Part shown: piece by piece, positions 1 to 8,982 of the stretch | How positions within the stretch are numbered: position 1 is the stretch's first letter | Layout of the letters: the number at the start of each line of letters is the position of its first letter | DNA from: Exiguobacterium sp. Leaf196 | GTDB lineage: Bacteria; Bacillota; Bacilli; Exiguobacteriales; Exiguobacteriaceae | DNA length: 64,000 nucleotides | Assembly (NCBI RefSeq): GCF_001423965.1 | Contig: NZ_LMPV01000006.1 | Span: forward strand, 186,001-250,000 | Direction of reading: 5' to 3' | Notes under the pieces: model-generated | Told to the model about the DNA's origin: nothing | The model's database searches: none | What the model saw: only the letters and a program-made list of their open reading frames with translations | Program-made: the position numbers and the translations under genes

Positions 1-197
1 ACGAAACGCCGTCCTAGAAACGGACCAAAAAAATAGAGGACGAGAAACATGGCGAACAACATGAAACTGCTTGTTAAATCTGCTGATTTTGCGACTTGTC
101 CCTTCTTACGGGAGTCATCCCGCTTTCGAGGTGTCGCCTTTTCCGTCTTTTCACCAGCGAAATACTGAAGATCAAGGCGTAATCGATATGAATGCAT
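1..197 (-). CDS. flhB: Flagellar export protein FlhB (N-terminal part only)
   Basis: Only the first 65 codons are in the window; the gene continues past base 1. The N-terminus reads LQYFAGEKTEKATPRKRDD followed by KKGQVAKSADL, the typical FlhB opening, and then the first hydrophobic segment. FlhB is the membrane switch protein of the flagellar type III export apparatus that changes substrate class from hook to filament. The start ATG at 197 has a GGAGG 8 nt upstream, embedded in the last codons of fliR, whose stop lies 4 bases away. The autocleavage NPTH motif would be outside the window. Confidence 0.93.
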   Translation of the reverse strand, partial: MHSYRLRLDLQYFAGEKTEKATPRKRDDSRKKGQVAKSADLTSSFMLFAMFLVLYFFGPFLGRRF

Positions 198-201
198 GTC
201 C

Positions 202-969
202 TCAACCTCCTAGTAATCGAATGGCATCTGCAAGTACATCCTGCAACAACGGAACGAATCGACCGATTCCTGTGATCGTTGCACCTGCTAATAAAAATAG
301 AATCACATATCCCATCAGCAGTTTGACGGAAAAACCAATCGCGAAAATGTTGAACTGAGGTGCCGTCTTCGCGAGGAATCCGAGTGCGAGATCCACTAAA
401 AATAGGGAAACGACAAGTGGCATCGCCATTTGTAACGCAGTTAACATGGCAAGCCCAACGACCCGAATGACAAGACTCATCCCAGCGTCGCCCGATACCG
501 CAAGCAGACTGCCCGGCGGAAAGATTTGAAAACTCGTGTAGATTCCGTCAAGCAGGATTAAATGCATATCAGAAGCGAGTAGAACAAGTAACGTCAACAT
601 GTAATAAAATCTTCCGACGATCGGTGACTGTCCACCAAACATCGGGTCATAAGCGGAAGCCATCGCGAGACCCATCTGCAAATCGATGATCGAACCGGCA
701 ATTTGTGGCGCATACAATAAAAAACTAGCAAGTAAACCAAGCGCTAGACCCACTAAAACTTCCGTTCCCATCCGAAAGAAAAAATCGAAGTCTTCTACTC
801 GAACGTCTGTCTTTACAGCGTAACTCGCAAAGTAAGCAAGACCGGCCGCAAGCGCTAATTTATGTTGCGCTGGTAATTGCTTTGAGGAAAACAATGGAGC
901 CGCGACAAGAAAACCGACGATTCGTCCAAAGACGAGCAAAAAAACACTCAGGAAAGATAGTAACGTCAT
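202..969 (-). CDS. fliR: Flagellar export protein FliR
   Basis: A 255-residue, very hydrophobic protein with about six membrane segments, the usual size for FliR. It forms the export gate of the flagellar type III apparatus in the cytoplasmic membrane together with FliP, FliQ and FlhB. Around residues 75-125 it has the family-like stretch with GLALGLLASFLLYAPQIAGS followed by DLQMGLAMA. The start ATG overlaps the fliQ stop as ATGA, and flhB begins 4 bases after its stop, so the export genes are translationally coupled in the order fliP-fliQ-fliR-flhB. Confidence 0.95.
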   Translation of the reverse strand: MTLLSFLSVFLLVFGRIVGFLVAAPLFSSKQLPAQHKLALAAGLAYFASYAVKTDVRVEDFDFFFRMGTEVLVGLALGLLASFLLYAPQIAGSIIDLQMGLAMASAYDPMFGGQSPIVGRFYYMLTLLVLLASDMHLILLDGIYTSFQIFPPGSLLAVSGDAGMSLVIRVVGLAMLTALQMAMPLVVSLFLVDLALGFLAKTAPQFNIFAIGFSVKLLMGYVILFLLAGATITGIGRFVPLLQDVLADAIRLLGG

Positions 970-1238
970 TTGCGGGAAACCTCAGCGATTTGCTTAAATA
1001 AGTCAATCGTAAAGGTCTGTAATTCCTGCATGATCCATGGTCCGAAAAAAACGAGTGCTAAAAATACGGCAACGATCTTTGGAACGAACGATAGCGTCTG
1101 TTCCTGAATCTGTGTCGTCGCCTGCAAAATACTGACGAGCAGACCGACGACGAGCGAGACCAGTAATAAGGGAGCTGATACTTTTAGTAATGTCCAGACA
1201 GCAGAGCTTGCCAACTGAATAATCATTTCTTGAGTCAT
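966..1238 (-). CDS. fliQ: Flagellar export protein FliQ
   Basis: A 90-residue protein with two predicted membrane helices (about residues 15-40 and 50-75), normal for FliQ, a small subunit of the flagellar type III export gate. It carries the family sequence SILQATTQIQEQTLSFVPKI in the loop between the helices. A purine-rich SD (GGGGGAG) precedes the ATG. The gene ends in an ATGA overlap with fliR and starts 11 bases after the stop of fliP. Confidence 0.95.
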   Translation of the reverse strand: MTQEMIIQLASSAVWTLLKVSAPLLLVSLVVGLLVSILQATTQIQEQTLSFVPKIVAVFLALVFFGPWIMQELQTFTIDLFKQIAEVSRK

Positions 1239-1249
1239 CTTCTCTCCCC

Positions 1250-1918
1250 CTAACGCATACTGACGAGCAGTGATTCAACGATCAGGTGCCAGCCATCGAC
1301 TAAAATAAATAACAAAAGTTTAAACGGTAAGGCAATCATGACCGGCGGTAACATCATCATCCCCATCGACATCAAGACACTCGAGACGACCATATCAATG
1401 ACAAGGAATGGAATGAAGATCATGAATCCGATTTGAAAAGCCGTCTTTAATTCACTAATCGCATATGCTGGAACGAGTGCGACGAGTGGGATATCTTCAA
1501 TCTTTTTCGGTTTTTCATAATTGCCGTATTTTAAGAACAACTCTAAATCATTCGTTCGCGTGTGTTTCGACATGAATCGCTTCATCGTATCCCCAGCTTT
1601 ATCAAATGCCTCATCTTGACTGATTTTATCTGCCATATACGGTTTCAAGGCTGTCGTGTTCAATTCTGATAAAACGGGTGACATGACGAACAGCGTGATG
1701 AACAGTGCCAGTCCAACGAGTAGCTGGTTCGGCGGCGTTTGTTGTGTTCCAAGGGCAGAACGGACAAAAGACAACACGACGACGACACGCGTAAAACAAG
1801 TCATCAAGATCAGTAATGAAGGGGCTAACGACAATAATGTCAGCAATACGAGTAGTTTGATCGATGTCGCCGTTCCTGAAGGAGTATCAAGTGAGATTAG
1901 ATTTTCAATCGTGTTCAT
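1250..1918 (-). CDS. fliP: Flagellar export protein FliP
   Basis: A 222-residue integral membrane protein of the export gate. It has the FliP hallmarks: a first hydrophobic region followed by TCFTRVVVVLSFVRSALG, the TPPNQLLVGLALFITLFVM stretch, and near the C-terminus a methionine-rich segment followed by PPVMIALPFKLLLFI. Four hydrophobic helices are visible, two before and two after a hydrophilic loop at roughly residues 90-140. The start ATG overlaps the fliO stop by the ATGA arrangement. Confidence 0.95.
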   Translation of the reverse strand: MNTIENLISLDTPSGTATSIKLLVLLTLLSLAPSLLILMTCFTRVVVVLSFVRSALGTQQTPPNQLLVGLALFITLFVMSPVLSELNTTALKPYMADKISQDEAFDKAGDTMKRFMSKHTRTNDLELFLKYGNYEKPKKIEDIPLVALVPAYAISELKTAFQIGFMIFIPFLVIDMVVSSVLMSMGMMMLPPVMIALPFKLLLFILVDGWHLIVESLLVSMR

Positions 1919-2406
1919 GAGCGTCCTCGATTCTTTTGCAATTGTTCGAGTTGTTGTTTGAACGTCTCAAGAAACGGTGAAGATCCCGTTTTAGATGAAG
2001 ACTCTTCAAGATCCATCGGCTCATATCCCTCTAAATCATCAAGTGTATCTAACAACTGTACGTTCTCTCCAACACCTACGACATAAATCTTGTCCTGCAC
2101 CTTCACTAACTGGACGGATCGATCCTTTCCTAGTGGTACACCACCTAGGTGAGTCAATCGACCAGAATGTCTCACACCTCGTGTCCGTTCATGAATGAAT
2201 CGTGTCACAAGGATGAATCCGCCGATCAAAACGACGAGAACGACGACTCCTTTGAAGATAGTCAACGCCATGGAAGGACTCTCATCGACTTGCTGAGTCG
2301 TTGGTGTATCGCTCTGAGTTGGATTCAATTTTTCTTCGACTGTTTCCGCTTGCACAGGAAGCGCAAGCAGAAACAGGAGACAAATCAGCAAAGTCACTTT
2401 TTTCAT
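1915..2406 (-). CDS. fliO: Flagellar biosynthesis protein FliO (FliZ in Bacillus)
   Basis: A 163-residue protein with an N-terminal signal-like segment (residues 1-20, ending PVQA), a short acidic periplasm-facing stretch, one membrane helix at about residues 47-67 (VVVLVVLIGGFILVTRF), and a cytoplasmic domain with LGKDRSVQLVKVQDKIYVVG typical of FliO. FliO helps assemble FliP into the export gate. It sits in the conserved position between cheY and fliP, overlapping both neighbours by ATGA. The C-terminal tail is rich in Gln, Lys and Arg. Confidence 0.88.
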   Translation of the reverse strand: MKKVTLLICLLFLLALPVQAETVEEKLNPTQSDTPTTQQVDESPSMALTIFKGVVVLVVLIGGFILVTRFIHERTRGVRHSGRLTHLGGVPLGKDRSVQLVKVQDKIYVVGVGENVQLLDTLDDLEGYEPMDLEESSSKTGSSPFLETFKQQLEQLQKNRGRS

Positions 2407-2768
2407 GACGAGACAGTTTTCGAGACCGCTTCAAGCACGCGATCCGCTTGGAACGGTTTAACGATGAAATCTTTTGCACCTGCTTGAATCGCATCGATGA
2501 CCATCGACTGTTGCCCCATCGCTGAACACATGATGACTTTAGCGGCAGGGTTAAATGCTTTGATTTCTTTAAGCGCAGAGATTCCGTCCATTTCAGGCAT
2601 CGTAATGTCTAGCGTGACGAGGTCCGGTGTCAATTCCTTGTACTTAGAGACCGCTTCGCGTCCGTTTTCTGCTTCACCGACGACATCATAGCCGTTCTTC
2701 GATAAGATTTCCTTGATCATCATCCGCATGAAAGCGGCGTCGTCTACGATTAATACTTTTGCACTCAT
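2403..2768 (-). CDS. cheY: Chemotaxis response regulator CheY
   Basis: A 121-residue single-domain receiver. The acidic pocket is D9-D10, the phosphoacceptor is D54 (VTLDITMPEMDG), with S82 and K104 (VKPF) completing the active site. CheY-P binds FliM and FliY at the switch to set flagellar rotation. Its place between fliY and fliO, next to the CheC-like phosphatase FliY, matches the Bacillus arrangement. SD GGAGG lies 7 nt before the ATG; the 3' end overlaps fliO by ATGA. Confidence 0.96.
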   Translation of the reverse strand: MSAKVLIVDDAAFMRMMIKEILSKNGYDVVGEAENGREAVSKYKELTPDLVTLDITMPEMDGISALKEIKAFNPAAKVIMCSAMGQQSMVIDAIQAGAKDFIVKPFQADRVLEAVSKTVSS

Positions 2769-2780
2769 ATTAGTTCCTCC

Positions 2781-3899
2781 TTAGAACATCCGAAGACGTT
2801 CTTTTGTATTTACGATTTCTGTAATGCGTACACCGAAGTTTTCTTCGATGACGACCACTTCACCTGTTGCGATCAATGTATTGTTGACGAGAACGTCAAC
2901 CGGTTCTCCTGCCAGTTTATCCAGCTCAATCACGGAACCTTGTGTCAATTCCAATATGTCACGAACGGAGCGACGTGTCCGTCCTAACTCAACCGTGACG
3001 TTCAACGGAACGTCATATAACATCCCAATATTTCCTGGCGTACCCTCTACTTCCATCTCACCTAATTGGCTGAATTGAACCGGACTGACACCGACTGGCG
3101 TTGCTTTCGGTTCAGGTGATGCAACTGTAGTTTGTTGTGCCATTGCTGGCGCCGATGGTGGTGATGGTGATGGTTGTGCTTGCTCCGTTACTTGTGGTGC
3201 AGGCTCTGCTTGTTGAGTCGTACTCGCGCTAAAGAGTTTTTGAATCAATTGTTTCGAGAAGTCCAGTGGTGCTAATTGAACGATTTTTGAATCGATCATC
3301 GTGCCAATCTTAAGATCAAACTCGATGATGACCATGTTCTCCCAAAGAGAAAAGCTATCGACGATACTCTTATCTTGAGAAAAGTCGAAGATTTCAACTG
3401 CTGGCGGCGAAATATCGATTCGCATCGAGAATACAGTCGACATCGAGGTAGCAGCTGCTCCCATCATCTGGTTCATCGCTTCCTGTACGGCAGATAGAGC
3501 AATCGGGTCCATCTCCAGTGACTCGTCGATGACGCCATCGCCTCCCATCATCAGGTTCGCGATGACGGAAGCATCTCGCTGTGTCAGGATCAGGACGTTT
3601 TCTCCTTTGAACCCTTCCGTATAACCGACACGTAGCGCAACGTGCGGAATCGGATAACGACTGCGTAATTCTTCCATGGAGATCATTCGGACGTGCGGTG
3701 TCGTAATCTCTACTTTTTGATTCAACAATGCCGATAAGGCCGTTGCCGAATTACCAAGTGAGATATTTCCGACCTCCCCTAATGCATCAATCTCCATGTC
3801 ATCTAGTATTTCCTTTACGTCTGGCTCTTGCGGTTCATCGGTGGATGGCGTTCCGCGTAATAACGCATCGATTTCATCTTGCGAAAGCATATCGCTCAT
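2781..3899 (-). CDS. fliY: Flagellar motor switch phosphatase FliY
   Basis: A 372-residue fusion of three parts. Residues 5-14 (LSQDEIDALL) are a FliM-like CheY-P binding peptide. The middle is a CheC-like phosphatase region with two helices carrying the E-x2-N pattern (GEVGNIS near residue 43, and QEAMNQMM near residue 140). A Pro/Gln/Ala-rich linker follows, then a C-terminal FliN/SpoA domain from about residue 285. It dephosphorylates CheY-P at the rotor C-ring. An in-frame start 15 bases upstream (3914) is possible, but GAGGAGG lies 6 nt before the ATG at 3899, which I chose. The SD is in the end of fliM. Confidence 0.94.
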   Translation of the reverse strand: MSDMLSQDEIDALLRGTPSTDEPQEPDVKEILDDMEIDALGEVGNISLGNSATALSALLNQKVEITTPHVRMISMEELRSRYPIPHVALRVGYTEGFKGENVLILTQRDASVIANLMMGGDGVIDESLEMDPIALSAVQEAMNQMMGAAATSMSTVFSMRIDISPPAVEIFDFSQDKSIVDSFSLWENMVIIEFDLKIGTMIDSKIVQLAPLDFSKQLIQKLFSASTTQQAEPAPQVTEQAQPSPSPPSAPAMAQQTTVASPEPKATPVGVSPVQFSQLGEMEVEGTPGNIGMLYDVPLNVTVELGRTRRSVRDILELTQGSVIELDKLAGEPVDVLVNNTLIATGEVVVIEENFGVRITEIVNTKERLRMF

Positions 3900-3900
3900 G

Positions 3901-4884
3901 TTATTCCTCCTCAATTCGTTGTAAGACTTGCAAAGCGAGGTGTTTCCCGTTTAATCCCGGTCGCGCCTTGAACATCTTCCGGTCGTCGACGAATACATCG
4001 ACGGCATCCGAGGCTCGTGTCTTCAGGGATAAACAATCGCCTACTTCGAGGTGTAACAATTCACCAAACGAAAGCTCTGTTTGGCCGAGCACTGCTTTTA
4101 AATCGACGACGGAACTCATCAACTGCGTTTGCATGTGTTCAGACTCTTGATTATCTGCTGTCGTTCGCTTTTCTTGTTGCATCCAATAATGACTTGATAA
4201 TTTCGGAAGAACGGATTCAAGGGTCACGAACGGCAAGCAGACATTCAACGTACCGCTCACTTCTCCGACCGTTACGTAAATCGAGACGAGAATGACTGTC
4301 TCATTTGGAGAGACCAGTTGCAGAAACTGCGGATTGATTTCCAAATCATCGTATTCCGCTTCGACTTCTGTTACCGACTCCCAAGCTGCCCCGTATTGAA
4401 CGAAGGCACGCTTGAACAGTTGTGTTAGTATACGTGTCTCGATTTCCGTCAAATTCTCGATCTTGTTCATTCCTTCACCTGGTCCCCCAAGTAAACGATC
4501 GAGCATCGCATAGGCGATGTTCGGATTGACTTCAAATAAGACTTTTCCATCGAGCGGATGAAGATTGACTAGATTGATCAACGTCATGTTCGGAATGGAA
4601 TGAATGAATTCATCATACGGAAGTTGTTCGACCGTATTAACCGTGAACTGAACATATGTCCGAAGTTGTGCAGAAAAATGTGTCGTCAAGACTCGGGCGA
4701 ACTGTTCATGAATACGCGTCAAATTCCGTAATTGATCTTTTGAGAAACGGAGTGCTCGTTTAAAGTCATAGACCTTGACTCGACGCTGCTCCTCTTGACT
4801 TCGGATTTCCTCGACTTCCATATCTCCGCTTGAAATGGCTGATAGCAAGGCATCGATTTCATGTTGGGATAATACTTCGCTCAT
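3901..4884 (-). CDS. fliM: Flagellar motor switch protein FliM
   Basis: A 327-residue protein of normal FliM length. The N-terminal peptide LSQHEIDALL (residues 5-14) is the CheY-P docking site; the middle domain contains NLTRIHEQFARVLTTHFSAQ and the GG-containing RLLGGPGEGMN segment characteristic of the CheC-like core; the C-terminus is a SpoA domain. FliM forms the C-ring that converts CheY-P binding into direction switching. SD GAGG lies 7 nt before the ATG. It lies directly before fliY, which shares the same N-terminal docking peptide. Confidence 0.96.
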   Translation of the reverse strand: MSEVLSQHEIDALLSAISSGDMEVEEIRSQEEQRRVKVYDFKRALRFSKDQLRNLTRIHEQFARVLTTHFSAQLRTYVQFTVNTVEQLPYDEFIHSIPNMTLINLVNLHPLDGKVLFEVNPNIAYAMLDRLLGGPGEGMNKIENLTEIETRILTQLFKRAFVQYGAAWESVTEVEAEYDDLEINPQFLQLVSPNETVILVSIYVTVGEVSGTLNVCLPFVTLESVLPKLSSHYWMQQEKRTTADNQESEHMQTQLMSSVVDLKAVLGQTELSFGELLHLEVGDCLSLKTRASDAVDVFVDDRKMFKARPGLNGKHLALQVLQRIEEE

Positions 4885-4893
4885 GCTGCCACC

Positions 4894-5343
4894 TCACTGG
4901 ATGATTTTTTTCGTCGTGTAGACACGCTGGACATCGCCTTCTTGGATGAGCTTTTTGAATTGCATCCGTAACCGCTCTTCAAGCTTCTCCATATCCGCTT
5001 TTGAGTCTAAGTCCGACTTTTTCATAGCCGAAAGGTCACCCAAGATGATGTTATTGATTTGAAACTTTCGTAATTCTAAATCGTCACGCGTTGCTTGATC
5101 ATCGGTGACGATCGTGAACTGGACATTTAAGAAACGTTCGTCAGCGATGTTCGTTGTCAAGTCGTCCGTTTGCAGACTTCGTGCATCAAGTTCTTCACCT
5201 GTCGGTTGTTCAACTTTTGCTTCCGTCGTGTCATTTGCTAAAAAATAATTCATGATCATGTATCCTGCCCCGATCATCAATGCTGCAACAATGATCATGA
5301 TCAAGGGGATTTTCAGTTTACTCTTCTTCTTTTCCTCGGCCAT
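4894..5343 (-). CDS. fliL: Flagellar basal body-associated protein FliL
   Basis: A 149-residue protein with a short Lys-rich cytoplasmic N-terminus, a single membrane anchor at about residues 12-34 (IPLIMIIVAALMIGAGYMI), and an extracytoplasmic FliL domain ending in IQEGDVQRVYTTKKIIQ. FliL surrounds the stator units and supports torque generation. The ATG is preceded by AAGGAGG at 7 nt, and the gene overlaps the 3' end of swrD by 26 bases. Confidence 0.94.
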   Translation of the reverse strand: MAEEKKKSKLKIPLIMIIVAALMIGAGYMIMNYFLANDTTEAKVEQPTGEELDARSLQTDDLTTNIADERFLNVQFTIVTDDQATRDDLELRKFQINNIILGDLSAMKKSDLDSKADMEKLEERLRMQFKKLIQEGDVQRVYTTKKIIQ

Positions 5344-5554
5344 CTTCGAGCCTCCTTACACTGTTCAAGCCCGCTAATCCGATTTGTTGATAAAAAGCGA
5401 TTGCGATTGCTTTGACCTCTTCCATTGATTCCTTCACGACATAAATCTGTCCTCCGATGAGTTGAATCGTCGTATCCGGTGTAGAACGGACGGATTCGAT
5501 CAACACGGCGTTCAGTACGAGTGGTGCGTTACGTAACGTCGTTAACGTGATCAT
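5318..5554 (-). CDS. swrD: FlbD-family flagellar protein SwrD
   Basis: A 78-residue protein of the FlbD family: MITLTTLRNAPLVLNAVLIE at the N-terminus, then VRSTPDTTIQLIGGQIYVV. In B. subtilis the equivalent gene (SwrD) raises motor torque for swarming and sits at the same place between the hook gene and fliL. The start overlaps the hook-gene stop by ATGA and the end overlaps fliL by 26 bases. The charged C-terminal tail (EDGRGKEEE) is encoded over the SD of fliL. Confidence 0.85.
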   Translation of the reverse strand: MITLTTLRNAPLVLNAVLIESVRSTPDTTIQLIGGQIYVVKESMEEVKAIAIAFYQQIGLAGLNSVRRLEDGRGKEEE

Positions 5555-6402
5555 CGTTTCAAATTGACCAGTTCCTCAAGAACCTGGTCCGATGTCGTGA
5601 TGATTCGTGTATTCGCCTGGAAACCACGTTGAGCAATGATCATCTCCGTGAATTCTTCTGATAAGTCGACGTTCGACATCTCAAGCGTTCCCGACGTCAA
5701 CTGTCCCATTCCGTTCAAGCTCGGTGTTCCGAGTACCGGTGGACCTGAGTTCTGTGATGCGGCGAATACGTTGACACCTGATTTTTCTAGACCACCCGGG
5801 TTAGCAAAGTTCGCGATCGTGATATAACCGACGTTTTGCAATGCTCCCGTCGTATCGACGTAAGTGACGAGACCGTCTTTACCAATCGATAAGTTACGTG
5901 CATCCGTTGGTACTTTTAGTTTTTGGAATCCTGCACCACCTGCTTCCGGGAGTGGTACTGGCGGAGTACCGTTTGCAGCTGCTTGTGTCCCGGTACCGAT
6001 TAAGTAGTTTCCGTCACCTGTAACTAAGTTTCCATCAAGATCCGTATAGAAGTTACCTGAACGGGTATAACGAATCCCTTCCGCCGTGACGACCTGGAAG
6101 AATCCTTCCCCAGAGATCCCGACATCGAGGACGCGACCTGTATTCTGAAGCGCACCTTGGTTATACACATTATCGACTGTTGACATCGATGCTCCAAGAC
6201 CGACCTGTTTCGGGTTCGTCCCACCGACATTGCCGCCTGCACCAGATGATGAGCCGACCGATTGACTGACGAGGTCTTTAAACGTCACCCGTCCTTTTTT
6301 ATAACCGAACGTGTTGACGTTCGCGATGTTATTCCCGACGACATCCAGTTTTGTCTGGAAGTTCTTAAGCCCACTGATTCCTGAATACATTGAACGTAAC
6401 AT
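5551..6402 (-). CDS. flgE: Flagellar hook protein FlgE
   Basis: A 283-residue rod/hook family protein. It has the N-terminal rod motif (SMYSGISGLKNFQTKLDVVG, then NNIANVNTFGYKK) and the C-terminal helix signature (LEMSNVDLSEEFTEMIIAQR then GFQANTRII). It lacks a large central domain, so it is a short Bacillus-type FlgE rather than an enterobacterial hook protein. The location after flgD, the hook cap, fits the hook rather than the distal rod FlgG, though the family cannot be fully told apart by eye. TAATG overlap with flgD. Confidence 0.85.
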   Translation of the reverse strand: MLRSMYSGISGLKNFQTKLDVVGNNIANVNTFGYKKGRVTFKDLVSQSVGSSSGAGGNVGGTNPKQVGLGASMSTVDNVYNQGALQNTGRVLDVGISGEGFFQVVTAEGIRYTRSGNFYTDLDGNLVTGDGNYLIGTGTQAAANGTPPVPLPEAGGAGFQKLKVPTDARNLSIGKDGLVTYVDTTGALQNVGYITIANFANPGGLEKSGVNVFAASQNSGPPVLGTPSLNGMGQLTSGTLEMSNVDLSEEFTEMIIAQRGFQANTRIITTSDQVLEELVNLKR

Positions 6403-6872
6403 TATTTTTCCTCCTTTGATTGAATCTGCGTCAACTCGTAAACACTGATCTGTTTTCCGTTCGATAGTTCGGCCATGATATCCAGGCCATCCCGTTTTAC
6501 ACTAACGACACTGGCTGTCTCTTCGACGGTGGTCGTCTGCTCAGCACCTGAAGCATCCGTCGTCTTCGACTCCGCTTCATAACTGACTTTTTTACCAATC
6601 AGATTGCTGTAGGACAGCAATGCTGTTGCATGTTGGTTCAAGACCATCGTATCCATCGTCTTCCCGATTGCTTGCATCTGTTCCAGCGAAGAAAACTGGG
6701 CCATTTGAGCGATGAAATCCTTGTCTTCCATCGGTGCTGTTGGATCTTGATTCGAAAGCTGGGCAATCAGAATTTTCATGAACATATCCTTATCCATCGC
6801 TTTATTCGTCGGTACCTGTGATTTTTCAGGAAGCTGGTATGAACTACTATCCGTTTTGATTGCGTCAGTCAT
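6402..6872 (-). CDS. flgD: Flagellar hook capping protein FlgD
   Basis: A 156-residue protein with the FlgD N-terminal signature [20 protein letters not shown] followed by [19 protein letters not shown]. FlgD forms the temporary cap on which hook subunits assemble. The C-terminal Ig-like region is short, as in Bacillus. Its SD (GAGGAGG, 6 nt before the ATG) lies inside the codons for the acidic C-terminal tail of FliK, and the two genes overlap by 8 bases. Confidence 0.92.
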   Translation of the reverse strand: MTDAIKTDSSSYQLPEKSQVPTNKAMDKDMFMKILIAQLSNQDPTAPMEDKDFIAQMAQFSSLEQMQAIGKTMDTMVLNQHATALLSYSNLIGKKVSYEAESKTTDASGAEQTTTVEETASVVSVKRDGLDIMAELSNGKQISVYELTQIQSKEEK

Positions 6873-7983
6873 CGTCTTCCTCCTCTTCTTCGTCTACTGG
6901 AACGGGTGTCTCTTGATACGGTGACTCATGCTCCTGCTGATCACGTGTGAAAGATTGTTGGAACTCCCGCGCACTCGAAGCAATCATCCCCGTCTCGATC
7001 TTTACGACTGGCGTCTGTTGATGCAAGACGGTTTGTAATTTCCCAAGTTGTTGCTCGATTGATTGTTTTGCTTGCTCGGTGCTCGCAAATAGTTTGACAG
7101 TCAATGCCCCTTCTTTACGATCGAGTTGAACGACAACCTCACCAAGTTGCTCTGGGTACAGGCGAATCGACAATCGTGTGGACCCATCCGCACCTTTTAT
7201 GAAGGGTGCTTGCTGCAGTGCGGCTTCAATCCGTTGTTGAATCTGTTCTGAGACAGGTAGCGGCACTGGACGAATCGTTTGCAACGGAGTGCCTCTGTAA
7301 ATCGGCATACTCATCGGAGGCGGTGCGGCTTTTCCTTCTGGATCAACGGGCATGGTCGCTTTTCGCATGAGTGAAGCGAATGCTAACGGCAGCGGTGTTT
7401 TTCCTTTTGCCTGCTCGGCTACAGCTACAGTGTCCGGCTTGATCGTTTCGACAACAGAACCAGTTTGCGGGAGTGTCTGTTTCACTGGCATCGCAGAAAC
7501 CACTCTGTCCATTGTTGAAACTGGCGACTGCTTTAACATGTTCGTGTCATAATCTTTTACTTTGATCGTATCATTCGTCATTGTCTGCAAGACGAACTGT
7601 TGAAGTGATGGTGGCAATTGATCGAACTGACCTTTCGCCTGCTCCATATTTCCTTCGAGCAATTGTTTGACGAACGCTAGAAGTTGCTCCATTTTCTTTG
7701 GGTCTTGTTTTAACGCCTCTACTTCTGGTTGTTTCAGTAAGGAGAGAATCTCATCCGGCTGGTCTACAAGTTGTTGCATCCAGTCCGGTAAGGGTTGCGT
7801 CTCCGTTTCCGGCTCGAGTGTCATCGCATCCGCTGAGACTGATGACGGTAACGCCGTCGGCAGTTTTGTCAGATAATCAAGTAATGAGGCGAATTGACCA
7901 CCAACCGTAGTCATCTCTCCTTTTTTTCCTGATCCTGTATTTAAGGTCGGGAAGGATGGTTGTGTTACTTCCGTCATGTTCAT
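6865..7983 (-). CDS. fliK: Flagellar hook-length control protein FliK
   Basis: A 372-residue protein with a poorly conserved, Gln/Pro-rich first two thirds and a C-terminal domain of the Flg_hook type (about residues 250-330: [20 protein letters not shown]). FliK is secreted as a molecular ruler and triggers the FlhB substrate switch. The protein ends in a run of Glu and Asp (about ten acidic residues) whose codons supply the SD of flgD. SD AAGGAGGG lies 7 nt before the ATG. Confidence 0.88.
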   Translation of the reverse strand: MNMTEVTQPSFPTLNTGSGKKGEMTTVGGQFASLLDYLTKLPTALPSSVSADAMTLEPETETQPLPDWMQQLVDQPDEILSLLKQPEVEALKQDPKKMEQLLAFVKQLLEGNMEQAKGQFDQLPPSLQQFVLQTMTNDTIKVKDYDTNMLKQSPVSTMDRVVSAMPVKQTLPQTGSVVETIKPDTVAVAEQAKGKTPLPLAFASLMRKATMPVDPEGKAAPPPMSMPIYRGTPLQTIRPVPLPVSEQIQQRIEAALQQAPFIKGADGSTRLSIRLYPEQLGEVVVQLDRKEGALTVKLFASTEQAKQSIEQQLGKLQTVLHQQTPVVKIETGMIASSAREFQQSFTRDQQEHESPYQETPVPVDEEEEEDDD

Positions 7984-7996
7984 CAGGCTTCCCTCC

Positions 7997-8539
7997 TTAC
8001 TTCGTCGCGAGTAACTGTGTCAAGGCGGCTGCTTTCTTAGCATCCATCTTGGCAATGATCGCCGCCTGTTGTTCCGCATCGATGTCCTCGATGATTGGTA
8101 CGACTTCGGTCGGACTGAGTTCATTTAAAATCAGCGCAGCATCCTTTGGTGCCATTTCAGCATATACATCCGTCACGGATGCTGTTTTTTTCTTCGTCGT
8201 TTTTGTTTGATCCGTTGTTTGCGCAGGTGTCTGTTTTAACTGATCCCTCTCAGCAATCAAACGTTCAACTTCCTGCTCTTTCGCTTTTAAGGTATCCGAT
8301 TGTTCCTTACTTTGATTGCGTAATTTTTTGATCTCTTGATTCGCTACTTTCAGACGACGTTCGAGTTCTGCTGATGGATTCGCCTGATTCGTAGTCGTTT
8401 TTTCGGTTGCGAACGGTAAGGATAGTAGTGGACGTCCATTCGCATAATTCAATACGAAATAAGCCGTCAACAAGATTAAAATCAAAGGAATGACCAATAA
8501 AGGTAAAATCCACCCTTTTGATGTTTTATTTTCACTCAT
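7997..8539 (-). CDS. ylxF: Flagellar-cluster coiled-coil membrane protein (YlxF/MotE-like)
   Basis: A 180-residue protein with one N-terminal membrane helix (about residues 10-30), a charged coiled coil (about residues 55-110) and a C-terminal MgtE-N-like helical repeat containing APKDAALILNELSPTEV and AEQQAAIIAKMDAKKAA. The same architecture occurs in YlxF of B. subtilis, between fliJ and fliK, and in MotE proteins elsewhere. A role in stator or export function is inferred from position only. It overlaps fliJ by ATGA. Confidence 0.85.
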   Translation of the reverse strand: MSENKTSKGWILPLLVIPLILILLTAYFVLNYANGRPLLSLPFATEKTTTNQANPSAELERRLKVANQEIKKLRNQSKEQSDTLKAKEQEVERLIAERDQLKQTPAQTTDQTKTTKKKTASVTDVYAEMAPKDAALILNELSPTEVVPIIEDIDAEQQAAIIAKMDAKKAAALTQLLATK

Positions 8540-8970
8540 ATCATCCGTCCTCTTCCAAACTGTAACAATGCCAGTTCATCTAATTGATTTTGTTCCGTCA
8601 ATGCTTCGATTCGTTTCGTTTCGACTGTATGATTCTCTTGGAGACGACTAAATTTCTTCTCTTCGATTAACGCTCGTTCGAGTGCTTCTTGTGTACGTTC
8701 GTAACGATTTTTCGATTGTGTCACGTACAATTGCTGTCGTTCGATTTCCTGCTTCACGACATCCCGAGCGCGTTCTCGATATTGCGAAGACGTCAGTTCC
8801 ACGACGCCAATCTCATCTTGTGCCTTCAGAAAGGACTCATATCGAACGAGCAGATGATATAATTTTTCGACTTCAAGCTCATATTGCTTTTTATGAAGGC
8901 TCAGTTCTTTAGCGACGCGATCCTTCTCCGCTTCAGCTAAAGGAATGATTCGTTCATAGATCGTCTTCAT
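8536..8970 (-). CDS. fliJ: Flagellar export chaperone FliJ
   Basis: A small, highly charged, almost entirely helical coiled-coil protein of about 144 residues, the normal size of FliJ. It lies directly after the export ATPase gene fliI. FliJ inserts into the FliI hexamer and escorts unloaded chaperones. Two ATG codons are adjacent (8973 and 8970); the second is 7 nt from the GGAGG and is preferred, the first only 4 nt. The identification rests on size, composition and position. Confidence 0.88.
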   Translation of the reverse strand: MKTIYERIIPLAEAEKDRVAKELSLHKKQYELEVEKLYHLLVRYESFLKAQDEIGVVELTSSQYRERARDVVKQEIERQQLYVTQSKNRYERTQEALERALIEEKKFSRLQENHTVETKRIEALTEQNQLDELALLQFGRGRMI

Positions 8971-8982
8971 CATTCGTCCTCC

